64,000 bases of DNA from Sipunculus nudus (taxonomy: Eukaryota > Annelida > Sipuncula > Golfingiida > Sipunculidae): assembly GCA_026874595.1 (NCBI GenBank), contig CM049314.1, positions 57,646,300 to 57,710,299 on the forward strand. The letters run 5' to 3'. Below, in pieces: positions 12,161-24,099 of this stretch. The stretch's first letter is position 1. The number at the start of each line of letters is the position of its first letter. The notes under the pieces were generated by a model that was not told the origin of the DNA, did not search any database, and was given only the letters and a program-made list of their open reading frames with translations. The position numbers and the translations under genes were made by a program.

Positions 12161-12700
12161 ATGGAACCGGCAAACGACTCCAAGGTAACGCTTGAAGCTA
12201 TCTGGAAAAAAACTCTCACTTCGTGATAGAATGGAACATAAAATTGATAACTTGCACATGTAAGAGAAAAACGCTGGAGGCAAGAATAAGCGCCTTGGAA
12301 ATGGACAATGACCCACATACGAGAAAAACTGAATTGGTTCAAGCTGAAGTAAGACTTGGCAATAGTCCATGAAGCCGGCTCCAGCAAATAGCCTGACAAA
12401 CGAATTGAATATTAAGAAAATAAAGAAAAAAAAACAAGCTCCACAACCTACCGGAAATTCACGAGGAAACCAAAACAAGCCTGAAAACAAGAGTGACAGA
12501 GGTTTTGAAACATAAAAACAAACATCTTGATTCAGACCATGTACAAAAAGCGTATCGGCTCGAAACAAAACAGCAGCCAGCATTAAGTTAAGGCCCAAGC
12601 GACCCAAAAAGGGGATCGACTGTGTTGGTCACACTGTCAGCCGAAGAGCTCGTTGACGGGATATTAAAACATGGAAACAGAGCACTTAAATCCTAAAAAC
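12161..12700 (+). pseudogene. L1-type LINE ORF1 remnant, copy A
   Basis: Start at 12161 (MEPANDSKVTLEAIWKK). Broken frames follow that encode a coiled-coil-like stretch (EARISALEMDN, then ELVQAEVRLGN) and then a poorly preserved NKxxxKQAPQPTGNS region. The related copy at 34816 is clearer, with RIEYLENKGRSKNIKLLNLP followed by an AYRLKTKQQPASG stretch. The order coiled coil, then R-x-N-x-x-x-x-N-L-P-E-like motif, then basic domain is that of L1-type ORF1 RNA-binding proteins. Several frameshifts and stops make it non-functional. A 154-residue frame on the opposite strand (12143-12607) is only its shadow. It runs head-to-head with the minus-strand LINE that follows. Confidence 0.6.
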
Positions 12701-13329
12701 AGGTAAATACAGAGTTGTTTACGATGTCTGTAAATATGCACAGGAGAAAAGAAGGGGCGACCATAGAAACCGGGCTTCAGCCTAACGCCGGTACCGATCA
12801 TAAGATATGCATGAAGTCATACTTATATTGTTCAATAGTACATATTTAGTCAACAACGTGTATATTAAAACATGCAGGTCTACCTCGTTCGCAATAATTT
12901 AGTATCCACCCACGCTATAAGTACTGGGAAGTATGTCGTCAACATTACCAAATGTTTACATGCGACTCCATGTAACCCCGTGTGCACAAGGTATACCTAC
13001 CTCAAGCACAGTTCTTTTAAGGGGGTGGATTATAGCGTGGGTGTGAGGGCGCTAGCCCCCATTTCATTTTGGTTCTTATTTTGAAATATTCGCATTATAT
13101 TTATTTTCATGTACACTTTTTTAACCTTTATACAGTGATACATTTCAACAGTCATATAAGATTTCATTTGAAAGGTACATCACATTCAAGATGTATGGGG
13201 CAATTCATGTGCAAAAGGTATATCGGGTTTGTTAAATTATCATATTTGTACTTGCTGATACATTTTTTTGCTATAAATATATATTCGTTTATAATGTCTA
13301 TGTAATGTTGTGTAAGTATTTCTGTTTTC
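12701..13329. other. Shared noncoding stretch between two LINE remnants
   Basis: Conserved at about 35340-35950 in copy B ('aggtctacctcgtt', 'ttatagcgtgggtgt' against 'ttatagcgggggtgt', 'ttcatttgaaaggtacatca'). No coding potential was recognised. It probably contains the truncated end of the ORF1-type element and the 3' end of the minus-strand LINE. Confidence 0.5.
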
Positions 13330-15985
13330 TTTTACCCTAGCATTGTTTCTCTTTCTATTAGTGTTATCCTTTTGCATAGTTTAACACATCTGTCTTAGTT
13401 TCACACAGTGAAAGACGAAATGTCCCACAAATTCTATTTCACTGCAATAGAAACACCTGTTTGTTTCAGTCACACCACATTTTGGCAACATGATACGGGT
13501 AGGTTAGATGTTGAGGACGATTTTCCACTGTAAGACTCTTAATCTGGTTTCTTTAGTACAACTGTATATGTTTTTCCATAAAGTACTTCTCCAATTATAA
13601 TTTTTATATTTTTTGGTTCAAGAACTTTTGAATTTGGGGATTTAGGTCATCATTCGATAAAGATATTCTTATAGATCTCGGGGTCCAGTTACTAATTTCT
13701 TTATCTCTTAATAGAATAGGTGAATTTAGCGCCACCTGGAGGCTAAATGAGCTATGCAAGACATCTGTCTTTACTACGTTATATTTCTGCTTGACCCACA
13801 ATGATAAAATCTGTCCGTTTTGAAATATATCTTCAATGTAAATAACATTTGCTTTAATCCAGTCTCTGAAGAACAGAACCGATTATTTATGAGTAAATGC
13901 CTTATTATTCCATATAACCCTCGATCCATAATCATTTTCTCACATTATACTAGCTTTAGTTTATGTTAGACATGTGTTCCATCAATTTCTGTAGAAATTT
14001 TATTTTATTGGGTGTGTCCCTTTCATATTAATGGGTTTGATACTACTTTGAAATACAGAGAGATTGTTTCTCATTTTCCCAAAGTAGTATAACGGAATGT
14101 TTTTCATAGTTGTTTTATCTTTGCTCAATAATAATATTACCCATTTTTGGAGTAGGGCATGTTTTATATCATTTGCGTTAATACCTCCAGAGTCCACCAT
14201 TTTCATAATCAGATGACATTATTTTCCGTTCTACTTTTTCATATGCCCTTTGGTACTGATTTTTTTTTCTGCCAAATAAATTTGAAAATCATTTTATTAA
14301 TGGTATTTATAACCTTTTTAGGCATATACAAAGCTTGCATAATGCATACCATCTGGGATATAAGGAATTTTTTCACAAAAATTATTTTCCCTACCATCGA
14401 GAGATTTCTCTTTTCCCATTTCCTAATTTCTTCAAATATTATTTTACTCGAAGCTCTCAGTTGGTTTTTAATATCAGATGCCGGCTAACAGCTGCCAAAT
14501 TTGACTCCTTAAATTTTGATTACACAGTTTGGATAGAAATTCCATTTAATTTCTTCATATTTTTCTTGTTTACGTTTTAAGATCCCTACCCATATAGCTT
14601 CCGTTTTATTTGGTTTTAACGCCGTTCTAGAGACTTCTGTAAATTTCTTAATTTGTCTTAAGCATAATCTGATATCTGCTTGATCTCTCATGAACAAATT
14701 AACATCATCAGCATACAATGCATTTTTAACATTGTTCACCGAGTAATAGGTCAACGGTAATTTAATACCTTTTATTTCAGTTGTCTGTCTGATTTAAATT
14801 GCTATCAGTTCCAGGCCAAGAACAAAAAAAAAAAAAAAACCAGGAGAGAAAACACACACCCCTGTCGGACCTAACCATGAACTTGGAACATTTGAAAAGC
14901 CAGCCGTTGAGAGATATACAGTTTTCACTGCCATTGAATAAAACTGACACCCAATGAGCTGTATGAACTGCCAACCGAAACCTAATATCTTCATTGTCTC
15001 GAGTACATTTGTATATACTCTTTGTTAATCGAATCAAAGACGCTTTTAAAATCTAGCGTTATTACAGCACCAGAAATATTTTGTTTGCGTAATTTATGAC
15101 ATCGTCCATTTTTCGGATTATTGTAACAATGTTGCGAACTCTAATAAAACCCACGTGGTCTCGATTTACTATATCACTGATTACGGACTGCAACCTCATA
15201 GCGAGCACTTTCGCCAATATTTTATAATCGGTGTTGCAGAATTACACAATTCACCCTTTGGTTATTTTCCCCTTTATTCAGTAAATTAACACCCCCCCCC
15301 CTTTTTGTTGTGAAAATAACATTCCTGTTTTATATGCAGAGTTAACAGAAAAAGCACTAGGTATTTCACAGGTGGCCAAACAAATTATAAAAGAATCCGT
15401 TGTAAGTCCATGTAATCCCAGACTTTATCCTGTTTCATTTTTCTTAAGGCACTTGCAACTTCAGCCGAGAAAATGAAACCTTCACATTTCCCTTTCTTTC
15501 TTCATTAAGCCTTGGAATTATAAGGCCATCTTTAAATGAATTACTCTTGTAATTAAGTGGCCTGACTTCTCGTTCACTGTTATCTTTGCCTGATACAATG
15601 TCCGGAGAGTTAGCCATTACTGAATTAAAATCTCCTAACACTGCTATATAATCAGAGTCAGTTTCCTTAGATGCTATATTATCCTGTATTCTACGTAAGA
15701 ATTCGACATTTTCTTTATTTTCACAGGGCGCATATATATTAAATATTTTTCTCATCTGCCTATTTTTCTTGGAAGCATGCGATATTTATTTTGTTGCGTT
15801 TAATTTCGTTTATAATTGTGTTTCTTCTTATTTTGTTATATCTCAAACCATGACAATTTAAAATTACACTTACAACTGCAGTCCATGTATTAAACAAGTC
15901 CGTATAACTTTAATGCAAAGTCCGTACCAACAGGCAATGTTAGAGAAACGAAGCGTACAGCCGCTAAGCTGGCGAATCCTGCATC
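13330..15985 (-). pseudogene. LINE ORF2 remnant (endonuclease + reverse transcriptase), copy A
   Basis: Read on the minus strand from right to left. An endonuclease segment at 15755-15444 includes IAVLGDFNSVM, the GDFN motif of AP-type endonucleases. Reverse-transcriptase fragments follow around 15060-14500, including ALYADDVNLFMRD near 14710 with the catalytic YADD box. The C-terminal region is at 14206-14000 (DIKHALLQKWVILLL, KNIPLYYFGKM). At about 13470-13400 there is a terminal zinc knuckle, CFYCSEIEFVGHFVFHC (C-x2-C-x7-H-x4-C). Frameshifts and stops separate the pieces. The domain order and terminal knuckle fit the L1/Tx1-like group of non-LTR retrotransposons. The 5' part (ORF1) is missing because sequence with a DDE transposase replaces it at 15986. 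The partner copy is 36000-39144. Confidence 0.8.
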
Positions 15986-17115
15986 AAATTTAGTTTCTGT
16001 TCATATATTATGAATGAAACTGGTAATGTAGTCTTCTTTCTGGTGGGCCTCGTAACATCACAAATCACCAGGGCTGTCTGTTTTGCTTCCCCAGCACTTG
16101 GCATTGATGCGTCATTTACGGCACGAGGATTTTCTCGACAAATTCCACCATGGTCTAAGAAGTGCTCCAGTGATCGGGTGAGCATGTCACGTTACAGTTA
16201 CCTGGGAATGGGGCTGTAAGTAAACATCTGTTTGTTTTGCCGGCGTAGATGAGCTGGGGCAGTAAAAGTGCGCCCGTTTATGTCACGGACAAGAGGAGGG
16301 GGATCTGCTGTTTGCCATCTTTCCCCGCTATGGTCACCTACCTGTGGCACCTCTTTCTCTATTGTCCAATCTCCTCCAGGTTTGAGCTGGCAGCCTGTAC
16401 GGTCAAAGTTGATGAAAAGCTCATCAGTAAATATCGCCATCCTTTGTCGCTTTATCAATGCGCTGGAGGTACTCTGCCTTGATGGAGTCGAAATCGCTTG
16501 GTAGGTGTTTGACGTCCTTAGTTCCCTTCCGCTGAAAAAATCCCATACGGCGCAGCACCGTCCGGACCCAGCTCTATGTGATGACAATGGGGCCTCCATT
16601 ACAACCCAGCCGGGATGGTGCTTCTTTGCGGACTATTCCATCAGCTGCGGCTATAACCAATTTCGATGTAACGGCAGCACCATTATTAGGACATGCATTG
16701 ATGTAACGTTGCACTTTAACATTCAGATCTCCGAGCATCAGGTGTTGTCCTCGCAGGCTGCGTTAAAGGGTAGTTGGCTTACTGTAGAGCTGTTTTTTCA
16801 GCTTGACGTAGAGGTCACGAATGCTGCGCACGGTAGTCCCTGAAAGCCTTTCCCCCAAAAATTTGTGAACATGTCCTCTCAGTTTTGGCTACACCGATCT
16901 CGACTGCAGACCGTCCAATTTTGACTCTGTCACCGGCTGAGTAGTGTCCGCTTGCTGGTAGATGTGACAAACTCGCTGGACTCGACAGCGTTGTTTGCAG
17001 CCTCGAACAGGAGAGCACCCTGTTTTGTGTCGCAGTCCTGTGGATTTGGCAGGCATGACGAATTTGGTCGTTTACTGGCTTTGGGGATTTCAGCCAATTA
17101 AGGAGAGACATCGTA
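15986..17115 (-). pseudogene. Degenerate DDE-superfamily transposase
   Basis: On the minus strand, fragments in order are: an N-terminal piece at 17111-16815 (LNWLKSPKPVNDQIRHAC), a central piece at 16599-16198, and a C-terminal piece at 16185-15964. The central piece holds IFTDELFINFDRTGCQLKPG followed by GDWTIEKE, with a candidate first catalytic Asp at about 16403. The C-terminal piece holds QTALVICDV, with a candidate second Asp at about 16058, followed by broken sequence. The spacing FxNxDxTG...VICDV is that of the DDE superfamily (Tc1/mariner-pogo-like in the broad sense). Several stops and frameshifts make it dead. It is absent from copy B, where LINE ORF1 sequence continues instead, so it arrived or was retained only in copy A. 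I could not define terminal inverted repeats. Confidence 0.65.
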
Positions 17116-17699
17116 GGCTATCTAGCAGAGATTTAGGCTGTAAACAAATGACGTAGTACAAAGTTGAGGTGATCGAAGTATGACTGACCAGGGCTATCAG
17201 GGGGATGTATTTATATTAAAGGGCCGTGCAGGTAGTCTCTGGTTCAAGTGATTGTGACAAAACACCCCGAAAAGAGCACATCTTTGCAATGATTGCAGGG
17301 GTGGGGGGGGGGGGGGTTCATAGTGGGGTTCCTTTATTGTCTTCGTTTTTAATATTGTGGGTTTCTCGGGATGCACGAGGGTTCCGATCAACATTAAAGC
17401 ACTGGGCTTCTTTGGGGTTTCACTGAGTTTCTTTGACCTGTTTATCAATTCGTGCACACGTTAGGGTGTAGGTGTCCCTCACAAATTAATCACTAGGACA
17501 AACACGGGATGAAACTACCACGGCCGAAAGGTAAGTTTTGTGTGGACGATATTATGAATTTAGATAGCAGCTGTCGACGTAAAATCATAATAATGTTATA
17601 AATATTTGACGTACTTCTGATTAATTTACATCCTCATTTCTGTTATTCATTAACTGTTGTTATCAATTATTTCTCGTAAAGTACAATTAAAGAATAAGG
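17116..17699. other. Noncoding sequence with poly-G tract
   Basis: Nothing coding was supported. A G-rich run near 17299-17316 is the main feature. It may be the remaining flank of the DDE element. Confidence 0.4.
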
Positions 17700-18037
17700 G
17701 GACGATAAGCTTAGGAGGATAAATGGATCAGCACGCGCACATCACGGCTAATTAATCTCTGTATAGAAGGCACAGAGGAAGCGGGCGTTCCTTGTTTGTA
17801 CAACACTTATGTAATGATTGCGCGGGAAGCACATAGTGTAATCTGGTAATACGTACCTAAATTGAGTTGCCGATGTATATGCCGATAATAAGCTCTTTTC
17901 TAAAGTATGTACGTGAAGATTTATTAACCACAACTTATAAAAATTTTCAGTCTCTTCCCACGATTTCAAAAACCACACGATATGCTTTTAGCACATAAAC
18001 CACGAAATTTTAAGCCGTGAAAATATCTGAATTTACA

Positions 18038-18038
<1 letters not shown>
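17700..18038. mobile_element. Truncated end of the TA-flanked element family
   Basis: The last 150 bases match the right end of the element at 40200-41477: 'aaccacgaaattttaagcc' followed by 'atatctgaatttacag' next to TA. In the full element the corresponding terminus reads 'atctgaatctacag'. More distant similarity reaches left to about 17745 ('cacggctaattaat' against 'cacggctgattaat'). No left terminus was found, so this is a 5'-truncated copy. Confidence 0.6.
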
Positions 18039-18106
<68 letters not shown>

Positions 18107-18257
18107 TTATAAGTGGTATAGCCGTGTTAGTCTGTAGTTGAAGCGAAAGTTAAGATAAACAGTGACGCCTTTTAGATAGACTAACTAGTTTATTAATAAA
18201 CTAGTTAATAAACTAGTTAGTCTATCTAAAAGCCGTCACTGTTTATCTTAACTTTCG

Positions 18258-18304
<47 letters not shown>
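18039..18304. repeat. 54-bp inverted repeat between two (AT)n tracts
   Basis: Arms 18142-18195 and 18206-18259 are reverse complements over 54 bp with one mismatch (gacgcc against the complement of ggcgtc near the middle), separated by a 10-bp loop. The left arm starts agcgaaagttaagataaaca. The pair is flanked by (TA)n at 18039-18104 and 18259-18304. This gives a near-palindrome of about 265 bp that could extrude as a cruciform. Copy B has only a short AT tract at the equivalent position, so the structure is specific to copy A. Confidence 0.9.
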
Positions 18305-18306
<2 letters not shown>

Positions 18307-19070
18307 GATTCTCCTTATTATATACTTTTTAAATGAAATATACATATCTTCGTATTATTAAAAGTTTTTATATATATATATTACTTTTTATATTTATGTT
18401 TTTTTTAATTATGCAAATATTTTTCATTTGTTATACTTGCTTTATCTATTTCTTATTGCGCACCACGCTTGACTTGAACAAATATATGTATGTTCATCAC
18501 TCACCTCTCCACCATTTCTGCTTTCCCTCCCTTAACTGCGACTTTAATGTTAAGTTAATCCTCCTTCACATCCTTTTGTTTCCACCTACCGGTACTCGCT
18601 GTCTGTTATACTTTTTTCCATGTCACTTTAACCTCATTGTATCCACATCTCTCTCTATTTTGGAAAGGACGTTTGAAGACACTCCGTTCATTTCAACAAA
18701 TCTCATCCCACCTTAGTCAGAACATAGTTCTTTGTAAATAATATATTTCTTAATTCTTCTTCATAATAACATTTTTCTTTTTCCATTCAGCACCACAGTT
18801 TTATTCTCATTATCTTCCTATCATTATCACTCCCTTTCAACCCTCGTTTTACACGTTTGTTTCCCAAACTTACTTTTTCAAATCGAAAGATCTTTTAACC
18901 CCAATGTCACCCACGACTCTCACGGGAATGTCCGCCCCTCCCATGTTACACAAAATTAGTACCTATAAAGTCCAATAGGGGTCGCAACCGGTTCTAATTA
19001 CGTCACCACATTTCCCATGTGCTTTCACATATGATTTCACTGACAATAGAGTTAAATACCCCACTTTTCG
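18305..19070. other. Shared AT-rich unique sequence
   Basis: Matches 39605-40197 in copy B ('tattatgattctccttatta' at both). Ends at the empty site 'gacaatagagttaaatacc', where copy B carries a 1.28-kb insertion. Open frame 18333-18716 (127 residues) is low-complexity and not kept in copy B, so it is not called. Confidence 0.6.
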
Positions 19071-19074
19071 CTTG

Positions 19075-19300
19075 CTTGTAATTTGCCTTCGTGACTCAGT
19101 TGGTTACGCAGACGGCTTCTGGGCATACGGTCGGTGGTTCGAGTCTCCTTCTGTCTTGATATCATTGTTATTGATATATCACGTTATGCTCTATATACCA
19201 ATGAGTCATGTCTCTATTCAATTCCAGATTAGCAACTTCAGGGTTACGCTAACAATGGTGATCAGGGAGTTTAGAAATGACATAGATATATAAGCCTTAA
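19075..19300 (+). mobile_element. tRNA-derived SINE-like element, copy A
   Basis: Contains RNA polymerase III promoter-like boxes: A box TGACTCAGTTGG at 19092-19103 and B box GGTTCGAGTCT at 19136-19146, spaced as in tRNA genes. No good cloverleaf acceptor stem or anticodon arm can be drawn, so it is not a working tRNA gene. The copy at 41495-41745 keeps both boxes. The downstream body ('atgagtcatgtctctat', 'gcaacttcagggttacgcta') is shared by both copies. Confidence 0.5.
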
Positions 19301-20339
19301 CGAAATATACGTTTCCCCGAAAAAAACTAAAACTCAAGTTTTACTCTATCCATATCAATTATATCGCCCTCTTTAGCTAGTTCCTTGAACCAAGATGAAG
19401 CAAGCGTACTATAGTCGCTCCCAAATCAGATATAACGCAACCTCAGCACGCCAGGAAATACCTATTATTTATACCGGTATGTCATTCATTCATTAAGTTT
19501 TTATCATTGAAGTGACTCGGACATTTATTTTCAAGAATATACATCCTTTTAATTTAAGTTTAGATTCATATTCAGAATATCCTTCGGTTAGATTTTCTCG
19601 AGGCCATAAGTTTTACAATACACATATAAACTGTAAATATTTATATGAATTTACCTTACATATCACATCATCATTTATTAGGCGGGCAATATGCAAAATC
19701 ATAAAAAAAAACCATAAAGAGGCACATCCAGTATTAAAGTATTAATAACTTATATCATATCATTTTTATACGTTATGCAGTAATTCTGTATAAATCATTA
19801 ATGATAAAAAGGACACTCAGCTTCAAATTCAAGAATCCCTTTTAATTTGAACAATGATAGGTTATCAGTATAAATTTCCAATACTATGTGTGAATGTGCA
19901 TGACATCAGTAAATATGTAAGAAGCAAGAAACTTTTTAACTTTTTTACCAAAACACAACCTTGAGAGAGATGTCAGTTTCATACAGGAAACTCATTTAGT
20001 AGAAAAGAGATTCATTCTTTCCACAGACCCTACTATTAATTTGTTTATAACTGTCACTTCATGATTTCTCTTTTCAAGATTTAAGAAATATTTTGAGCTG
20101 CGCTCACCCTGCTCATACCACTGCTCATACAACTGGTAAGGCTGAATGGTCTGTTTCCACACAAGGTATTATCTCACAGTTCGTAACAGAGGGTTGCAAA
20201 GTCACTGATATAAGAAAATTGTCTAATATACGTTATGTAAGTGGATTTAATCTCCTCCAAGTAAATCCTTTAATATTTGGGTTACGTAGTCGGCATTTAT
20301 CACACAGATCAAATGTTTGAAGTATTGTTTCCATGGAGT
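19301..20339. other. Shared noncoding stretch with possible 5' LINE remnants
   Basis: Matches 41746-42720 in copy B with indels ('gagctgcgctcaccctgctc' at about 20095 and 42178). Copy B has about 290 extra bases after that word and about 240 more after 42690, so one copy has gained or lost these. No gene is supported. Low-complexity frames such as 19512-19745 are not conserved. Confidence 0.5.
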
Positions 20340-21175
20340 CAATACTTGAATCTTTAAAAAGTATGCTAAATTAAAAAAAAAACACCAGAGAATGATGGAA
20401 TATCAAAAGAATTGTACTTTAGTATTTTTAATGAAGTAGGTTTAAAAATGACTGCTGGTTTAAATGAAGGGTGTCAATCAGGGAGAGTTATCAGAGAGCA
20501 AAAACAAAAAGTAATTAAGGTTTTAGAAAAACCAGATAAGAACAAAAGATATATAGAATCCTTGAGACCAATAAGCTTAATAATTGTTGACTGTTAGGTG
20601 TTATGTAAAATTCTTGTTTCACAATTGCGTAAGGTTTTGCAAAACTTGGTCCACTAAGTTCAGAATGCTTTTGTTCTAAATATGTTTATGATATATTGAT
20701 GGAACAAAAATCAACTGCAACCTCTTCATTGGTCCAATTAAGAGATACAATACAGGATGATAATATCAACTGGGAGAGTTACTTTGGAGCAACCCAAATA
20801 ATGTCATGTGATATGTTCTCAGAGGAATTCTTATTTAAAATACTCTACAACTATTAACCAACCAACAGTTTACTATACAATTGAATTTTAGTTGATAGTT
20901 GCCGATGTTCTTATTGCTTCATAAATTTTGAGACCAAGGAACACATATTTTTATGAATGTTTTGTAACAAAAAGTCTGTATTTTAGAATTGTGGATTTGA
21001 TGAAAACAAATGGAGTGATAATGCCACCATTAACCTTGTCCACAGTATTGTATAGAATGTTTTCAATTGAGAATAACCTTTTAAATCAGGTGCTCCTTAC
21101 ATTTAAAATGTGTGTATATCAAAGTAAAAAGGACTTTTTACTTTTGATCAGAACACAAGCAATTTAAAGCCAGAA
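20340..21175 (+). pseudogene. Plus-strand LINE ORF2 remnant, internally deleted, copy A
   Basis: Fragments: FNEVGLKMTAGLNEGCQSGR and KRYIESLRPISLI (20412-20597), the finger region of a LINE reverse transcriptase; then FYECFVTKSLYFRIVD (20928-21167), next to the C-terminal zinc-knuckle region. Between them, near 20685, about 1.4 kb present in copy B (43270-44700), including the catalytic FADD box, is missing. Comparison with copy B shows a deletion after duplication, not a short insertion. It is non-functional. Confidence 0.75.
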
Positions 21176-22680
21176 TTTTTAAGGAGGTTGAAATATATAG
21201 AAGAAATTATAAGGGTAAAACAGAAATATAAGATTACTGCACATTTGGAAAAATGGGAAAAAATAAGGAAAACAATTAAAAATACAGCAGCATTGTAGTT
21301 TTAGTATTGCAAGAAAAATCAAGGGGAAAATATGTTCTGTAAAGACCACTAAAATATATGTATATTGTGGTATATTGTGCTAAGGCGATGAGTTCCGGAA
21401 TCGACCAGAGTTACCTCCAGGTTTTGGTAGAGAAGAGGCCAGACCTTGACCTCAGAGAAAAAGACCAGGATGGTGCTAAGCACACGGAGCTGAGCATTTG
21501 ACCGAATAAGCACGTCTTCTCACGCTGGGGATCGATGTTCTTCAGTCTCAGGAGTGAGTACCTTTGTAGAGTAAGATACGCTGTACTCAAACTGGCGGCT
21601 AGTCTATTTGGAGCAGGATAATATTTCATAAACGAGGTCGATATTAATCGGGGGTGTCAATTTCGTTCTGGCTTGTACCCAGCTCGCTACATCGTCTGTT
21701 ACTCGGCCCATCCTAGATAGTCCGCTGTGACTGTTGCTAATTTTAGATGCAACAGCAGACACGGACGGTTTTGTAGTAATTTGCCCGCAACCTGTAAGTA
21801 GAACAGGAAGGTTGACTTTCTTATAACTACTGCCTTAATTCAGTCACGTTACGTTTCGTGGGAAATTGTAGCAGTCAAAACCTCAGTTACTGTAAATTTC
21901 GTACACAACCAATTGGCGCACCTCGTATAACAGTCCACTTATTCTCATAATTTGATCAACTCTCAGTATCTTATACTTGGTCCATTATTAAAGGAACTTA
22001 ATTACCATTGTATTCATCCTAATAAAGAATATTTCTCCACCCATAGAAACCTGCTTATTGAATATATTATTTATTTTTTTCCAAGTGTTTTGGGAATATT
22101 CTTCATGTGACTTGACATTATACTCAGTCGTCTGTGTACTTTCTTAATTCTTTCTTATTTTATTCCAAAGAGTATTGAAGGTACTAGACAAGCAACAAAA
22201 GCTCTTTTTATAAGTAGTTTTGTAGGCTGATTAGCAAAAAAAATAGTGACATCATGATAGAAATTACTGTTGCTTGGGACTTCAAACACTCGCTTTCATA
22301 GTGCATTATATATATCTATGAGCGTGTGTAAGTCCATACACATGCCCCCTTGATGTTTATTTAAAGTTTCACTTAATGGCCATACGCAACTTTGAATACA
22401 TTTACAGTAAAATATAGATGTTTTAACATTACATACATCCATTAAGGTGGTCCTAATTGGCATTGTTTTATCAGTTTGGTTATAGTTTATTAATGTGATA
22501 ATTCTTATCTACAGATTATTATACTTCTGCTTATTCATATTTTATCTGCCTTTTGCTTGTGACTTGACATTCTGTTAGCTCTGCTAATTTACCTTTGCTT
22601 TTGGCCTCACTGTGCATTCCGCTTGGTTTCAACGATCTCTCTTGTAATTGTTGCTAGTATAAGAGAATTTACTGACCCTA
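21176..22680. other. Shared, unrecognised stretch after the LINE
   Basis: Matches 45170-46285 in copy B. Segment 21365-21660 is well kept: on + it encodes IDQSYLQVLVEKRPDLDLRE (copy B IDKSYLEVLVEKITILDLGE), and on - a 72-residue frame beginning MKYYPAP is kept in length in both copies. I cannot say which strand, if either, was coding, and I recognise no family. Confidence 0.45.
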
Positions 22681-22689
22681 TTCATCATG

Positions 22690-23294
22690 GCATTGAACGT
22701 GTGCACGGCAACTGTTCCGGAACTGGTTCTTGGCTGCCATTTGCTTTGACTTGTGATTCAGTTCAAGCCTAAGTTACCATACGCAAGGTTAAGCCTGAAT
22801 TTCTTGTTCAAGACCTGGAGAAGGTTACCAACTACCCTTCCTCTGCTTGGACAAAATTGATCTATGATGGTTCCGTCATTATAACTCCTGTGCATACTCC
22901 AGGAGTTTGAAGCATAAAGTCAGAGATCTCAGTCCTTCAAACCAATCTGTACCCGGGTAATGAATGTGAAACAAATGTTATGCGCTCCCATGCTGCTGTT
23001 ATATGGGGCAGAGACAGAACTGTGGCGTCAAGTCAAGCTGCAAACTCCAACTCTGATAACAAAAATGACCAAATTATGTATGCTTTGCCAAGAAGCAATA
23101 TTTACCACCGGCGGCCAGATGAGCCACCACCAGTTAAGCAGGCTACAGGATATTCAAATGGCATGCAATATAATTCTGAATTTGTCCTTGACAGAACATG
23201 GCCACCTGTTGGAAACATAGATTATTGTCTATTCCAGTTTGCTTGTGGGGCCACTGAGTCCGTAGAATTGTCAGTGAAAAATCTTGCGGATTAG
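22690..23294 (+). pseudogene. Unrecognised fossil coding region, copy A
   Basis: Reading in one frame and comparing with 46289-46904 gives a consistent protein-like alignment of about 200 residues: LVQDLEKVTNYPSSAWTKLI, then a TGA at 22908-22910 present in both copies, then SEISVLQTNLYPGNE, NVMRSHAAVIWGRDRTVASS, YALPRSNIYHRRPDEPPPVK, QFACGATESVELSVKNLAD and a stop at 23292-23294. A 3-base in-frame deletion separates the copies near 22800, and substitutions leave the second half open here. Copy A has an extra TAA near 22772. The frame conservation suggests past coding. The product is unknown; a transposon or retroelement capsid-like protein is possible but unproven. Confidence 0.45.
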
Positions 23295-24099
23295 TCGGCC
23301 CTTATTCTCAGGAATGTTGAGGTTACATCTTTTCTCATTTACCAACATTGCTGCAAACATGTTGTTGATAAACAAGTTCAAGGAACCTTCACTGAGGCCT
23401 TATAAGAACTTTCAATGACCAGGATTCCCCTTAGTTCATTTATATATACACAGAGGAAGCCAGAAAGCACATGTATTCTTTCTTTTATTTAATTATTTTT
23501 TTGTACTACATGTGTAATTGTTATTGAGAAACCAATATTTTCAAAGTACTTCTTATTTTTTTTCTCAGATTTTTTACACCTTGGTTTGAAGCATGGATTG
23601 ATCGGAAGACGGGTGAACCTTACTTTGATCGTCAAAGTTAGAAATTTTCATAAATAAAGAAATGAATGATTTATCCTTTTCTTTATTCTGTTTAAGTACT
23701 ACATATTTTCTCTTAAAATTTGATATACAAATTTTTAAGCAACGATTTCGAAAGAGTTTGAAAGAAATGTTGCCTTGAATTGGCAAAGGATTAATTTATG
23801 CTTCAGATGAAGGGGACCTTTTGTAAAATGGGTTATGCCCAATGTCTAGGGATACAATGGGATACTGAGTGCCAGAAATGTCTAGGTTTTAATTTATTTA
23901 ATTTCGGATTCATGAAAATGAAATTACCATTAAAAATATTTCTAACAATATTTCGTATTCTCCTTCATAGAAAGACAAAAATTGAGAAGAGTAATGAGAT
24001 AAATATCTGTTCATATAAAAACAGTCATTATCTGACAATTAAATTAGTGTTTATGGTGTAGGCACAATTCTTTTTATTTTCTTTGTTTTTAAAAGAGCG
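23295..24099. promoter_or_regulatory. 5' flank of acyl-CoA synthetase copy A, possible 3' splice site
   Basis: Shared with copy B at 46905-47182 plus 50801-51336, where a Helitron-like insertion splits it. Just before the start codon is a pyrimidine-rich tract ending in AG (24070-24094). Copy B has an even clearer 'aatgtttcag' at the same place. This suggests that an untranslated first exon lay upstream. A promoter cannot be located. Confidence 0.35.

Noticed and set aside
12143-12607. 154-residue minus-strand protein with hydrophobic stretches
   Set aside because: Antisense to the L1-type ORF1 remnant. The frame is not kept in the duplicated copy at 34800-35300.
18333-18716. 127-residue hydrophobic protein
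   Set aside because: AT-rich, low-complexity composition. Interrupted in the partner region at 39640-40000.
19092-19146. Functional tRNA gene
   Set aside because: A and B boxes are present, but no acceptor or anticodon stem pairs well, and the same sequence is repeated with a SINE-like body.
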